From positions 2,914,001 to 2,978,000 of the forward strand of contig NZ_UGYM01000002.1 of NCBI RefSeq assembly GCF_900456975.1: a stretch of DNA of 64,000 nt. Reading direction: 5' to 3'. This DNA is from Shewanella baltica (GTDB taxonomy: Bacteria > Pseudomonadota > Gammaproteobacteria > Enterobacterales > Shewanellaceae). Numbering within the stretch: the first letter of the stretch is position 1; each line of letters opens with the position of its first letter. The translations under genes and the position numbers were made by a program. The notes beneath the pieces are model-generated. The model made no database searches, was not told the DNA's origin, and worked only from the letters and a program-made list of their open reading frames with translations. This document shows, one piece after another, positions 8,193 to 15,733 of this stretch.

Positions 8193-9180
8193 GATTAATT
8201 TCCGTTGCTAAATCCTCGAGAACAAACGTAGGGAAACCGAAATGCTTACTTGCAGATTCAAAATAATCTTTTGCACGAAGTAAATCGACGCCTCGAAACT
8301 CAAGTGCATCAACGTAGCAACCAAGGTCCACAGAGTCCCCTTGTTCACCTTTGCTGAAGTTCTCCAGAATTTGCAAATTAGTATGATGGTCGTTAGTTAA
8401 CTCACCAACAAACATCCTTTTTTTTAATCCTTTTTTCACAACTAAAAGGTAAGACCCAATAGATGTGTATGGCGAAAAGGATCCAGGAGGAAGAAAAAGT
8501 GCAGCATCTAAACTAAATCCCAAGTATGGGATGTGCTTAATAATTGAGCGAGTGGAATGAAAGAACGAAGGAGGAACAACGAAAAGCCCCACACCGTTCT
8601 CGGAAAGCCGAGCCATCGCCGCAGCAAGAATTAAATTCCCAAGGTCGCCCTTTAACTCTATCTGGTTTCCTGCTGTGTCCAGCAATTGAATTGATTCATT
8701 GGTTGGTACACTAAAAAGTAGCAAGCTGATAACTACATCTAAATTGTTTTCGTGATGAGGCAGTAATTCCAAAGCTTGGCCAATAAACCATTCAGCCTCG
8801 GGAAATAGCGTCTTTCCCAGCTCCCCCTCCGACCTACTTGAGTTGTAACCGATGCACCGCTTTGCTGAAGTTGCCTGTCGCGCAATGGCTAAAAGAGAAC
8901 CTACGCCTGCGCAAGGATCCAATATCGTGTTTGCTGACTGCGTGGAGAGAATCTTTGATATGACCGCCGGTAGCACATGCGGAATGGGCATCAGGCTAGT
9001 ATGAAACCCAGAATACATCGCAAGTAAATTAGTGAGTTCTGGAATCTCATGTAGTTGCGGGAAAAGCTGTCGCTCGGTCAAAATAGCTGCGAGTTCAGTT
9101 GGATCATAGCTTGATACGTGTGTACCGCGACGCTCTTCAAAAATAGCCCGTAGTTTGGACGTAAAAGATTGCTCACTCAT
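8104..9180 (-). CDS. N-6 adenine DNA methyltransferase-like protein with degenerate catalytic motif
   Basis: A 358-residue ORF with the fold signatures of HsdM-type N-6 methyltransferases. The SAM-binding motif ILDPCAGVGSLL lies near residues 86-97, and FVVPPSFF follows in the later strand. The catalytic motif IV, normally (N/D)PP(Y/F) after DVVIS, reads SLLLFS, so the protein should not methylate. I start it at ATG 9180, whose ATGA overlaps the stop of the upstream 93-codon ORF; the frame also opens at 9195. The C-terminus runs off into a short tail ending at 8104. The frame of the next ORF carries the homologous continuation, so a one-base frameshift near the G4A4 run at 8159-8167 probably splits one original gene. 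Confidence 0.7.
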   Translation of the reverse strand: MSEQSFTSKLRAIFEERRGTHVSSYDPTELAAILTERQLFPQLHEIPELTNLLAMYSGFHTSLMPIPHVLPAVISKILSTQSANTILDPCAGVGSLLAIARQATSAKRCIGYNSSRSEGELGKTLFPEAEWFIGQALELLPHHENNLDVVISLLLFSVPTNESIQLLDTAGNQIELKGDLGNLILAAAMARLSENGVGLFVVPPSFFHSTRSIIKHIPYLGFSLDAALFLPPGSFSPYTSIGSYLLVVKKGLKKRMFVGELTNDHHTNLQILENFSKGEQGDSVDLGCYVDALEFRGVDLLRAKDYFESASKHFGFPTFVLEDLATEINLGRLADGVCFPLASNAICSGNIYSHDREK

Positions 9181-9458
9181 GTGATTTCGTTCCAATATTG
9201 TGTTCTCAATGGTGGATTAAGAACGGCTTCCCTGAACGGGTTACACTTACCCCTGTAAGGAGTTGTCTTCATGACAACGTCACAGTTCCAAGATTCAAAA
9301 GGTTTTCCTATATTGATTGTCATTAGTGGGCAAACCTTTAAATAGTGCATTTCATAACTAACTGTATTACTAGAACTTATCAGTTTTCTATTAAATACAC
9401 CATAAGGAAAAAACGCGTATATACATTTGTCCAAACCTGTATCTAGAAAAGTAACCAT
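9177..9458 (-). CDS. Small hypothetical protein, possibly coupled to the methylase-like gene
   Basis: A 93-codon ORF whose TGA overlaps the ATG of the methylase-like gene (ATGA), a typical translational coupling arrangement. The product contains several Cys residues and no recognisable domain. No convincing ribosome binding site is seen before the ATG at 9458; a shorter product from the internal Met near residue 46 is possible. It may be a real small partner protein or a remnant of a longer gene. I do not recognise it. Confidence 0.4.
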   Translation of the reverse strand: MVTFLDTGLDKCIYAFFPYGVFNRKLISSSNTVSYEMHYLKVCPLMTINIGKPFESWNCDVVMKTTPYRGKCNPFREAVLNPPLRTQYWNEIT

Positions 9459-9577
9459 TAAGTAATAGTGAGGACATATTTCTAAGCTTCAAAAATGCAA
9501 AGCCCCATCTAAAGACCTATTTTAAATTGAATGTTAATTGTGTAAAAACTTGCTAAAAGGTACACCAAGGTTAACGA

Positions 9578-9679
9578 AATTAAGCACTCTCATGGAAGTG
9601 ACCGTTGACGGCATGGATGCCGTCGTCGAGCCCTCAGGGATGAGTTAATGGCGTGTCACTGGAATGAAAGTGCTTAATT
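9578..9679. mobile_element. 102-bp MITE-like element (family A, copy 1)
   Basis: The ends AATTAAGCACT and AGTGCTTAATT are perfect inverted repeats. The similarity extends inward through TCAT and AGTGAC with a few mismatches, about 24 bp in all. The interior carries CCGTCGTCGAGCCCTCAGGG and GGCGTGTCACTGGAATGA. It has no ORF. The flanking bases on the left (GGTACnCnnG..TTAACGA) are also repeated beside the next copy at 9833, so a larger segment seems duplicated. Confidence 0.8.
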
Positions 9680-9832
9680 GTAAAGACGGACTTATAGCCT
9701 CAAAAAAATAAAAAGAGTAAGGACACCTACATATTTTTAAGGTTAAAAGTGAATATATGCCCTGATGTACCGACTTGAAAAGGGAAACTGATAGTGTGGG
9801 AACTGGCTAAAAAGGTACGCAGGAATTAACGA

Positions 9833-10049
9833 AATTAAGCACTCTTATGGAAGTGGCCGTTGGCGGCATGGCCGCTCATTCATATCTGACCCATAGGAAT
9901 ATGGGGAACATCACTATTATGTCGGGAACATAATTGACCATGTGACCGTGGCATTCGAGCATCCATATGCAGTAGATGCCGCCGTCGACCCTCTGGGATG
10001 ACTTTTATTATTTAAGCAGAGCGTGTCACTGGAATGAGAATGCTTAATT
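9833..10049. mobile_element. 217-bp MITE-like element (family A, copy 2, long form)
   Basis: Same termini as the 102-bp copy (AATTAAGCACT start, TGCTTAATT end). The centre is longer and contains the segment CATATCTGACCCATAGGAAT and TTATGTCGGGAACATAATTG. That centre recurs in inverted orientation at 58548-58736. The short copy could be an internal deletion of this form. Non-coding; a transposase in trans would be required for movement. Confidence 0.8.
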
Positions 10050-10112
10050 GTGTCGCTGGATTTATAGTTTCAACATCAAAACATCAAAACATCACTATAT
10101 CAAGGAACGACT

Positions 10113-10487
10113 ATGTACTTTATTGCAGCTTTTGGTCTATTGATGTTGTTATTAAGCCTAGTGATGGTTGTAAAACCTTCGTCTTTCTCGAAGGGTATCA
10201 TTTCATTTAGCGAGCAGCCCTACTTCCATATTGCTGAGGTGTTTAGCCGAGTTATTGCGGGTCTCATTTTTACCCATTACTCAACCGATACTCAGTTTCC
10301 ACAGGCCATTTTTGCGATAGGTATTGTGTTGTTAGGTGTCGGAATGGGCTTAGCATTAACGCAGCCAAGGTTACATAGGAAGTTTGCGCTATGGTCTGCT
10401 CAATACTTCAACAATAAATTCCGTTTAATTGGTCTATTTTCCATCCCGCTATCTTTGCTACTTATCTATTCTGCTGTTGGCGCCTAA
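10113..10487 (+). CDS. Small hypothetical inner-membrane protein
   Basis: A 124-residue protein with about four hydrophobic segments, at residues 2-22, 45-58, 66-82 and 100-120. A good AAGGA site lies 7 bases before the ATG. I recognise no family motif. It is the first gene right of the island elements and is followed by two further small membrane proteins on the same strand. The intergenic gap of about 140 bases suggests separate promoters. Confidence 0.7.
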   Translation: MYFIAAFGLLMLLLSLVMVVKPSSFSKGIISFSEQPYFHIAEVFSRVIAGLIFTHYSTDTQFPQAIFAIGIVLLGVGMGLALTQPRLHRKFALWSAQYFNNKFRLIGLFSIPLSLLLIYSAVGA

Positions 10488-10630
10488 AAAATAGTTTGCA
10501 ATTCAACAACAAGGATTTTGTCACAATAATTTAGTTTTAGCTAAAGCATCGCCACTTGTAAAAACAATGCTAAGGTAATGATTCGTATAACAAGTATAGC
10601 TTTCTAAGCAAAATCTGTAGGAGAAAAAGG

Positions 10631-11083
10631 ATGTTTATCAGATATATTTTAATGCTCACTGCCGTGCTGCTATGCCTTTACCCTGTTTGGGGATTAGTGA
10701 GCCCAGCAAGCTACTTGCAGGAGATATTAGAGGTTTATCCCGATGCGGAACAAGCCAGTCATACTCAAGTACGAATTACGGCGGCTATTTTATGGATAAG
10801 CAATCTGACGCTATCATTTGGGTTGCTATTTATTGCAAAATTCATTAAACAACCTCAAACGTACAAATTCGCAAAAATATCGTCTATCGCATTAATTAGC
10901 TATCCATTTATTCTGACGATAACAGAGGTAATTTCTCACAGTATTCTATACCGCCACCTAGAACATCCTACGTTAACAATCGAGTTTTCAGCGCAAAAAA
11001 TGTTCTATTTCGTATTTGGCCTGATCATTCTGGGAATTTATCAATCCCAACAAGAGTACAAACGCGCCAAAAAGAATGGTTAA
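10631..11083 (+). CDS. Hypothetical four-helix membrane protein
   Basis: A 150-residue membrane protein with hydrophobic stretches near residues 3-22, 50-70, 80-105 and 118-138, preceded by GTAGGAGAAAAAGG as the ribosome binding site. The end overlaps the start of the next ORF by 8 bases, so the two are probably co-translated. Codon use is AT-richer than in the core genes. Function unknown. Confidence 0.7.
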   Translation: MFIRYILMLTAVLLCLYPVWGLVSPASYLQEILEVYPDAEQASHTQVRITAAILWISNLTLSFGLLFIAKFIKQPQTYKFAKISSIALISYPFILTITEVISHSILYRHLEHPTLTIEFSAQKMFYFVFGLIILGIYQSQQEYKRAKKNG

Positions 11084-11318
11084 TTTATCAACATATTTTA
11101 AGGGAAAACCATTGAAGTTCTTTACCTCTTTTATCTTTGCTTTTATTGGCTCCAAATTATTATTCAAATACTTCGATTTTCACTACGAAATTTTTAGCGA
11201 CCATTTTGATCCATTAAAATTTGTTATTGATACGGGTGTGTTCGTTGTTATTTTTATATCGACGCGGATACTGTATGAAAAAATATTTGATAAAACGAAT
11301 AAACAAGAACAGCCATGA
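11076..11318 (+). CDS. Small hypothetical membrane-associated protein
   Basis: An 80-residue product with two hydrophobic stretches (residues 14-32 and 48-64) and a charged tail. Its ATG lies within the last codons of the preceding gene (8-base overlap), which indicates a two-gene operon. No known family was recognised. Confidence 0.6.
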   Translation: MVNLSTYFKGKPLKFFTSFIFAFIGSKLLFKYFDFHYEIFSDHFDPLKFVIDTGVFVVIFISTRILYEKIFDKTNKQEQP

Positions 11319-11437
11319 TTTCCCCAACTAATGCACATAGGGATAATGCGCATAGGAACTATGAATAATATTTGCTGTTAACACGCTCACAAGCGCTAAG
11401 CGACCAACCGGAATCATATAGGAATAAGATATTTTAT

Positions 11438-11746
11438 ATGCGAAAAATCATTCTCCCACTGATCATGCTAAGTCTTGGCGCATTGCCTCTATATGCTCCA
11501 GCACAAGACACCAGCGCGTTATGGGGTAAAAAGTATGCTGAGGTGAAATCAAGTTTATTGGCTGCAGGCTGGGTGTTGACACCCGTAGCGGAAGATGAAA
11601 AGCCAATGACAGAAGATTACCCTGAAATAACCTGTGGTAGTGGCGCGATGGCAATTTGCTCTGTCGGCTTTATGCGAGACAAAACTACGCTTGCCTTAGT
11701 GGTTGAACCTATTGAAAATACACTTGTGGTGACGGGCGAGTACTAG
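11438..11746 (+). CDS. Small secreted hypothetical protein
   Basis: A 102-residue protein starting at MRKIILPL, with a signal peptide of about 22 residues cut near APA-Q. The mature part has two Cys residues that could form a disulfide (TCGSG and AICSVG). I prefer ATG 11438, preceded by AGGAATAAG, over a TTG-initiated extension from 11372. The pattern [13 protein letters not shown] resembles small periplasmic proteins of unknown role. Confidence 0.7.
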   Translation: MRKIILPLIMLSLGALPLYAPAQDTSALWGKKYAEVKSSLLAAGWVLTPVAEDEKPMTEDYPEITCGSGAMAICSVGFMRDKTTLALVVEPIENTLVVTGEY

Positions 11747-11762
11747 TCCGACTCATCCGGCT

Positions 11763-11810
11763 ATCAACACCACAATAGGCACCACAATCAACACCGCAAT
11801 AGGCACCACA
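11763..11810. repeat. 24-bp tandem duplication
   Basis: Two adjacent copies of ATCAACACC(A/G)CAATAGGC followed by ACCACA, differing at one base, lie between two genes. Confidence 0.85.
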
Positions 11811-11876
11811 AATTCGCACATCAATTCACATAAAAGAATGCACGAGTTAATACGTACTTTAACGATGGAGACCGTT

Positions 11877-12533
11877 ATGCCTGACACAACAACCCATTCC
11901 CAATTAGGCCCAAATCCCAACGATAAAGTGCCGATGAAAGGCTTCCCTCAGGTTGGATTTCTTAAAAACTTTATTACCCGCGAGAACATTATCGTCGGCG
12001 ATTATACCTATTATGACGATCCTGCGGGGCCTGAAAGGTTCGAGTCGAATGTGCTTTATCACTTTGACTTTATTGGCGATAAACTGATTATCGGTAAATT
12101 CTGCGCCATTGCTAAAGACGTGAAATTCATTATGAATGGCGCCAATCATCAAGTGTCTGGCTTCTCGACTTATCCCTTTTATATCTTCGGCAATGGCTGG
12201 GAAAAGGTAATGCCTAATCCCGCCGATTTACCCCATAAAGGCGACACCTGTATCGGTAACGATGTGTGGATTGGCTATAACGCCACTATCATGCCTGGAG
12301 TAAAGATTGGCCACGGCGCAATTGTTGCCAGTCAATCCGTGGTGACAAAAGATGTGCCGCCCTACGCTGTAGTTGGCGGTAATCCTTCCACTGTCATCAA
12401 GCTCAGGTTCGAGCAAGATGTGATAGATAAGCTCGTTGCCATCGCTTGGTGGGATTGGCCGATAGAAAAAATCACTCAGCACCTACACGCCATCGCGGGC
12501 GCGGATCTGGCTCAATTACAGCAGGCGACCTAA
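11877..12533 (+). CDS. Vat/CatB-like hexapeptide-repeat acetyltransferase
   Basis: A 218-residue left-handed beta-helix acetyltransferase of the Vat/CatB group, which acetylates streptogramins, chloramphenicol or related substrates with acetyl-CoA. Diagnostic segments are [19 protein letters not shown] near residue 35, [21 protein letters not shown] with the catalytic His near residue 85, and the repeats [48 protein letters not shown] 11877 is chosen because GGAG lies six bases upstream. Chromosomal homologues are common in Shewanella and often annotated as resistance genes, although the natural substrate is unknown. It sits alone upstream of a 16-bp repeat array and an AraC gene. Confidence 0.88.
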   Translation: MPDTTTHSQLGPNPNDKVPMKGFPQVGFLKNFITRENIIVGDYTYYDDPAGPERFESNVLYHFDFIGDKLIIGKFCAIAKDVKFIMNGANHQVSGFSTYPFYIFGNGWEKVMPNPADLPHKGDTCIGNDVWIGYNATIMPGVKIGHGAIVASQSVVTKDVPPYAVVGGNPSTVIKLRFEQDVIDKLVAIAWWDWPIEKITQHLHAIAGADLAQLQQAT

Positions 12534-12566
12534 GCAAAGCCAGTCGCGAGCAAGACTGAGCCCCAA

Positions 12567-12659
12567 AAATATCAAGTAGCAAATATCTCAAGTGACTAAT
12601 ATCTCGAGTGGCTAATATATCAAGAGACAAATACATCAACTGGCTAATATCAAGTAACC
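12567..12659. repeat. 16-bp degenerate tandem repeat upstream of an AraC gene
   Basis: About 5.8 units of 16 bp with consensus (T/A)AATATCTCAAGTGGC fill the spacer before the AraC-family gene. Units differ at 2-5 positions, so the array is old or maintained for binding. A role as an operator array is possible but unproven. Confidence 0.85.
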
Positions 12660-12801
12660 AACATTAGCAATAATGATTAATAAACAGTCATTAAGCGCAA
12701 AACAAAATCCAATATGCGCAATTTTGTACAAAAGCGCTGAGGATTTCTGGGTTACTATCAGGCATAACCCGCCCATTCATCCATTCAAGAAAGGAGGCTT
12801 G

Positions 12802-13635
12802 ATGAACACAGAACATGCGGCCTACCAGATTGCCGATGAATTAGGTGGCCTCGAGTTACTCAATGCCCACTACCATAAACAAAATTTTAGTCGGCATACT
12901 CACGAAGGTTACACAGTAGGCGTGATTGAAACGGGCACGCAGCGTTTTTATCGCACCGGTGGCAACCATGTGGCGCCAAAGCACAGCATCATTCTCATCA
13001 ACGCCGATGAAGTGCATAGTTGCGACGGGGGCGATGGCAGCTGTTCTTATCGTGCCATGTATCCCGTTCCCGAACTGTTTGCCAATATTAACCGTGAGCG
13101 AGCAGCAAACAGCGGTGCACCCTACTTCTCCGAACCTGTAGTGCATGACAAAGTGCTAGCCGAACTGCTGCGCCTCACCTTTACTACCTTAGATACATCG
13201 GATAATCGCTTACTGCGCGAAAGCTTAGTCTATTCAAGCTTGACGCAGTTGATGGCGCGCCATGGCAAGCATCGTCCAAGCGACAACCTCGCGGCAATAG
13301 CTAAGCCTGCGTTAGCGCTGGTTAAATCTTTTATCGACGATCATCCTGCGGCCGATATCTCCCTTGAAGAACTGGCAACGCTTGCGGGATTAAGCCCCTA
13401 TTATTTACTCAAGCAATTTCAGCGTTATTACGGCTTACCGCCCCACGCTTACCAAATTCAGGCCAGAGTCAGACTGGCCAAGGGGAAAATCAAGCAAGGC
13501 ACACGGCTGCTCGATGTCGCCCTCGATTGTGGTTTTCACGATCAAAGCCATTTGAATCGGCATTTTAAAAAGACCGTCGGCGTAACCCCAGGACAATTTG
13601 CCAAAGAAATAGGCCGCAATATTATCCAAGCCTAA
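12802..13635 (+). CDS. AraC-family transcriptional regulator beside azlCD
   Basis: A 277-residue regulator with an N-terminal cupin-like AraC-binding domain (HYHKQNFSRHTHEGYTVGVI near residue 20, and INADEVHS) and a C-terminal pair of helix-turn-helix motifs. The second ends in the classic DVALDCGFHDQSHLNRHFKKTVGVTPGQF pattern. ATG 12802 follows a perfect AAGGAGG; the in-frame extension to 12673 is discarded. AzlC and AzlD genes follow on the same strand. Such AraC-AzlCD triplets are common, so it probably controls export of branched-chain or related amino acids. Confidence 0.88.
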   Translation: MNTEHAAYQIADELGGLELLNAHYHKQNFSRHTHEGYTVGVIETGTQRFYRTGGNHVAPKHSIILINADEVHSCDGGDGSCSYRAMYPVPELFANINRERAANSGAPYFSEPVVHDKVLAELLRLTFTTLDTSDNRLLRESLVYSSLTQLMARHGKHRPSDNLAAIAKPALALVKSFIDDHPAADISLEELATLAGLSPYYLLKQFQRYYGLPPHAYQIQARVRLAKGKIKQGTRLLDVALDCGFHDQSHLNRHFKKTVGVTPGQFAKEIGRNIIQA

Positions 13636-13839
13636 ACAACCACTTTAGGTTAATCTGCCATGCTCATGCTTGCTTTCTATCCCTAATAACAGGCCCGCTA
13701 ATAACAGGCCCGCCATGACTAAACACTAGTCTCTAAGAAATAGTCGTAACTGAGCGGTAATAACAGAGCAAGCAAACCTTATCCAAGCATTCATTGTTTA
13801 ACAGCGACCCTCGCGTCGCCGCTATTTTTAGGAGCCAAA

Positions 13840-14661
13840 GTGACAACCGACAAGCTTATAGAATCTGATGTTTCTCCCGCGCATCCCACAAAAGCCAAGG
13901 CTTTTTTAAAAGGCACCTTGGCCATGATGCCGCTGACAATAGCAGTGGTTCCTTGGGGAATTTTAGCGGGCTCCTTCGCCATTGAGGTTGGACTCACGCC
14001 CATTGAAAGCCAAGCCATGTCAGCCATTATCTTCGCGGGCGCGGCTCAGTTAGTGGCGCTCGGCATGGTCAAAGCCGGTATTGGTCTGTGGAGTATCTTA
14101 ATTACGACGCTACTCATCACCTCGCGCCATCTGTTATATGCGATGGCGATGCGTAGTCAAATCAGTCCCTTACCATTAAAGTGGCGTCTGACATTGGGCT
14201 TTTTGCTCACAGATGAACTGTTTGCCATCGCCAATCAAGGCAAGTTGCATAAGTTCGATCGCTGGTACGCCCTTGGCGGCGGCTTGAGTTTTTATATCGG
14301 CTGGAACATAGCGACCTTGCTTGGCATAGTCGCGGGCAATTCTATCGAGAATTTAGGCGAACTTGGGCTAGATTTCGCCATCGCAGCCACCTTTATCGCA
14401 CTGGTCGTGCCCACAGTAAAAAAGCCGTCGATTCTCGTCTGTGTATTAGTATCGCTCACTCTCGCAGTGGTATGCGCCTTGTTTGAAATTCAAGCGGGAT
14501 TACTGATCGCCGCCATAGCCGGAATGACAACTGGCGTACTTTACGCCAAAGTGACCAAGGAAGCGGAACGCGCAGAACAATCCGCAACTGAGCTTGCAAG
14601 CACACAAACCCAAGCAGAAACTGGGACTAAGACAAACACAGCATCAGGAGAAAAAGCATGA
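13840..14661 (+). CDS. azlC: AzlC-family amino acid exporter, large subunit
   Basis: A 273-residue membrane protein of the AzlC (LIV-E) family, which with AzlD exports branched-chain amino acids or analogues. It shows about seven hydrophobic segments and the family stretch FAGAAQLVALGMVKAG near residue 65, followed by TSRHLLYAMAM. The start is GTG 13840 after TTAGGAG. The cytoplasmic C-terminal tail is unusually rich in Glu, Thr and Ala. The stop overlaps the azlD ATG (ATGA), so the subunits are translationally coupled. Confidence 0.88.
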   Translation: MTTDKLIESDVSPAHPTKAKAFLKGTLAMMPLTIAVVPWGILAGSFAIEVGLTPIESQAMSAIIFAGAAQLVALGMVKAGIGLWSILITTLLITSRHLLYAMAMRSQISPLPLKWRLTLGFLLTDELFAIANQGKLHKFDRWYALGGGLSFYIGWNIATLLGIVAGNSIENLGELGLDFAIAATFIALVVPTVKKPSILVCVLVSLTLAVVCALFEIQAGLLIAAIAGMTTGVLYAKVTKEAERAEQSATELASTQTQAETGTKTNTASGEKA

Positions 14662-14960
14662 TTTGGGTAATGATTTTCTCAATGGCAGCGGTTGTGTTTA
14701 TTAGTCGTCATTTACTGCTCGAACCTAAATTACCGCTGCGATTAAGTAAGGGCACCCAAACTTTTTTAAGTTACTCAGCCCCTGCAGTACTGACCGCTAT
14801 CTTCGCGCCCATAGTGTTTGTGCAAGAAGGCCAGCTCGATCTCAGCTTAGACAACAGCTATCTCATCTGCGCCGTGGTCGCGACGATACTCGCGCTCGTC
14901 ACCCGTAACACCTTGTTGACCACAGTGTTGAGTATGGGACTGTTTTTCTTTATCCATTAA
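14658..14960 (+). CDS. azlD: AzlD-family small export subunit
   Basis: A 100-residue protein with four hydrophobic segments, matching the AzlD family in length and in its early RHLLLEPKLPLRL segment. It overlaps azlC by four bases and is followed by a perfect hairpin. It should form the inner-membrane exporter with AzlC. Confidence 0.87.
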   Translation: MIWVMIFSMAAVVFISRHLLLEPKLPLRLSKGTQTFLSYSAPAVLTAIFAPIVFVQEGQLDLSLDNSYLICAVVATILALVTRNTLLTTVLSMGLFFFIH

Positions 14961-14980
14961 GCAAACAACATTAAGTAAAC

Positions 14981-15013
14981 AAAAAGTCAGTGCCCTCAGT
15001 GGCACTGACTCTT
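14981..15013. terminator. Bidirectional terminator after azlD
   Basis: AGTCAGTGCC and GGCACTGACT pair perfectly over 10 bp around CTCAGT, with an A run on the left and CTT on the right. Confidence 0.75.
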
Positions 15014-15733
15014 GCATCAAGCACTTAACCGCCTCTACGACTCTTTTACACAACCTAATCCCATCTGAGACGCCGTCTCTTAGAAAATCATTTTCACATT
15101 ATCTTTATCTTCCACAATCTTCATGTCTCTATGCCCTTATGGCTCTACAAAAACAGTAGCGACTTTAACGGCCTTTCATACATCGACGATAATGATGAAA
15201 GATGAGATTTGTCTGCAATAACAAAGACTCTAACCACAAAGAGAAAATACTTAACCTAGCCATATTCACACTATTCATTGCCTAAAGGCTTCCGCTCAAA
15301 CATGTTATTTACTGTATCTATTACAGTATTTATCTCGATATAGCTTTCGATATAACTCTCGGTATAACTATTGATATAAATCTCGGCACAAAGAGTCCAT
15401 TTAAAAAGTTTTTCATAAAAAAGTCAGCATAAATATTAAATACGCCATGCCATTAACATTAATCCACGCACAAAAATTAACCTATTTAAAATTAAAGTAA
15501 ATACACTATATTATAAAGTTTAAAATACCGTTTAAAAATAAAATAATTAACACTTTTAACCTAAATTAAACACCATTGAAATTAATCTAATTTTACTTTG
15601 TTTAATAAAAATAAAAGTGCTAGTTTTTAGATGTACCTAGCAGTAATGATTATTTATATGATTTAGGACTACATATAATTGCCATCGGCGCTCTCAATGA
15701 AAGGACATATTTTATTAAAATAAAGGAACAATC
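15014..15733. other. AT-rich spacer upstream of the toxin gene
   Basis: A 720-base stretch without a credible gene. The right half (15400-15720) is strongly AT-rich, unlike the neighbouring core DNA, which suggests acquired DNA and possibly silencing by nucleoid proteins. The only structure noted is a 12-bp tandem repeat at 15333-15392. A promoter for the toxin must lie here, but I cannot single one out. Confidence 0.6.
15333..15392. repeat. 12-bp degenerate tandem repeat x5
   Basis: Five consecutive 12-base units of the form T(C/T)TCG(A/G)TATAAC lie about 340 bases upstream of the toxin gene. The fourth and fifth units are most diverged. Confidence 0.75.

Noticed and set aside
6783..9458. 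Complete type I restriction-modification system
   Set aside because: There is no HsdR helicase-nuclease gene, the methylase catalytic motif is lost, and the specificity-like part is fused to an unrelated C-terminal region.
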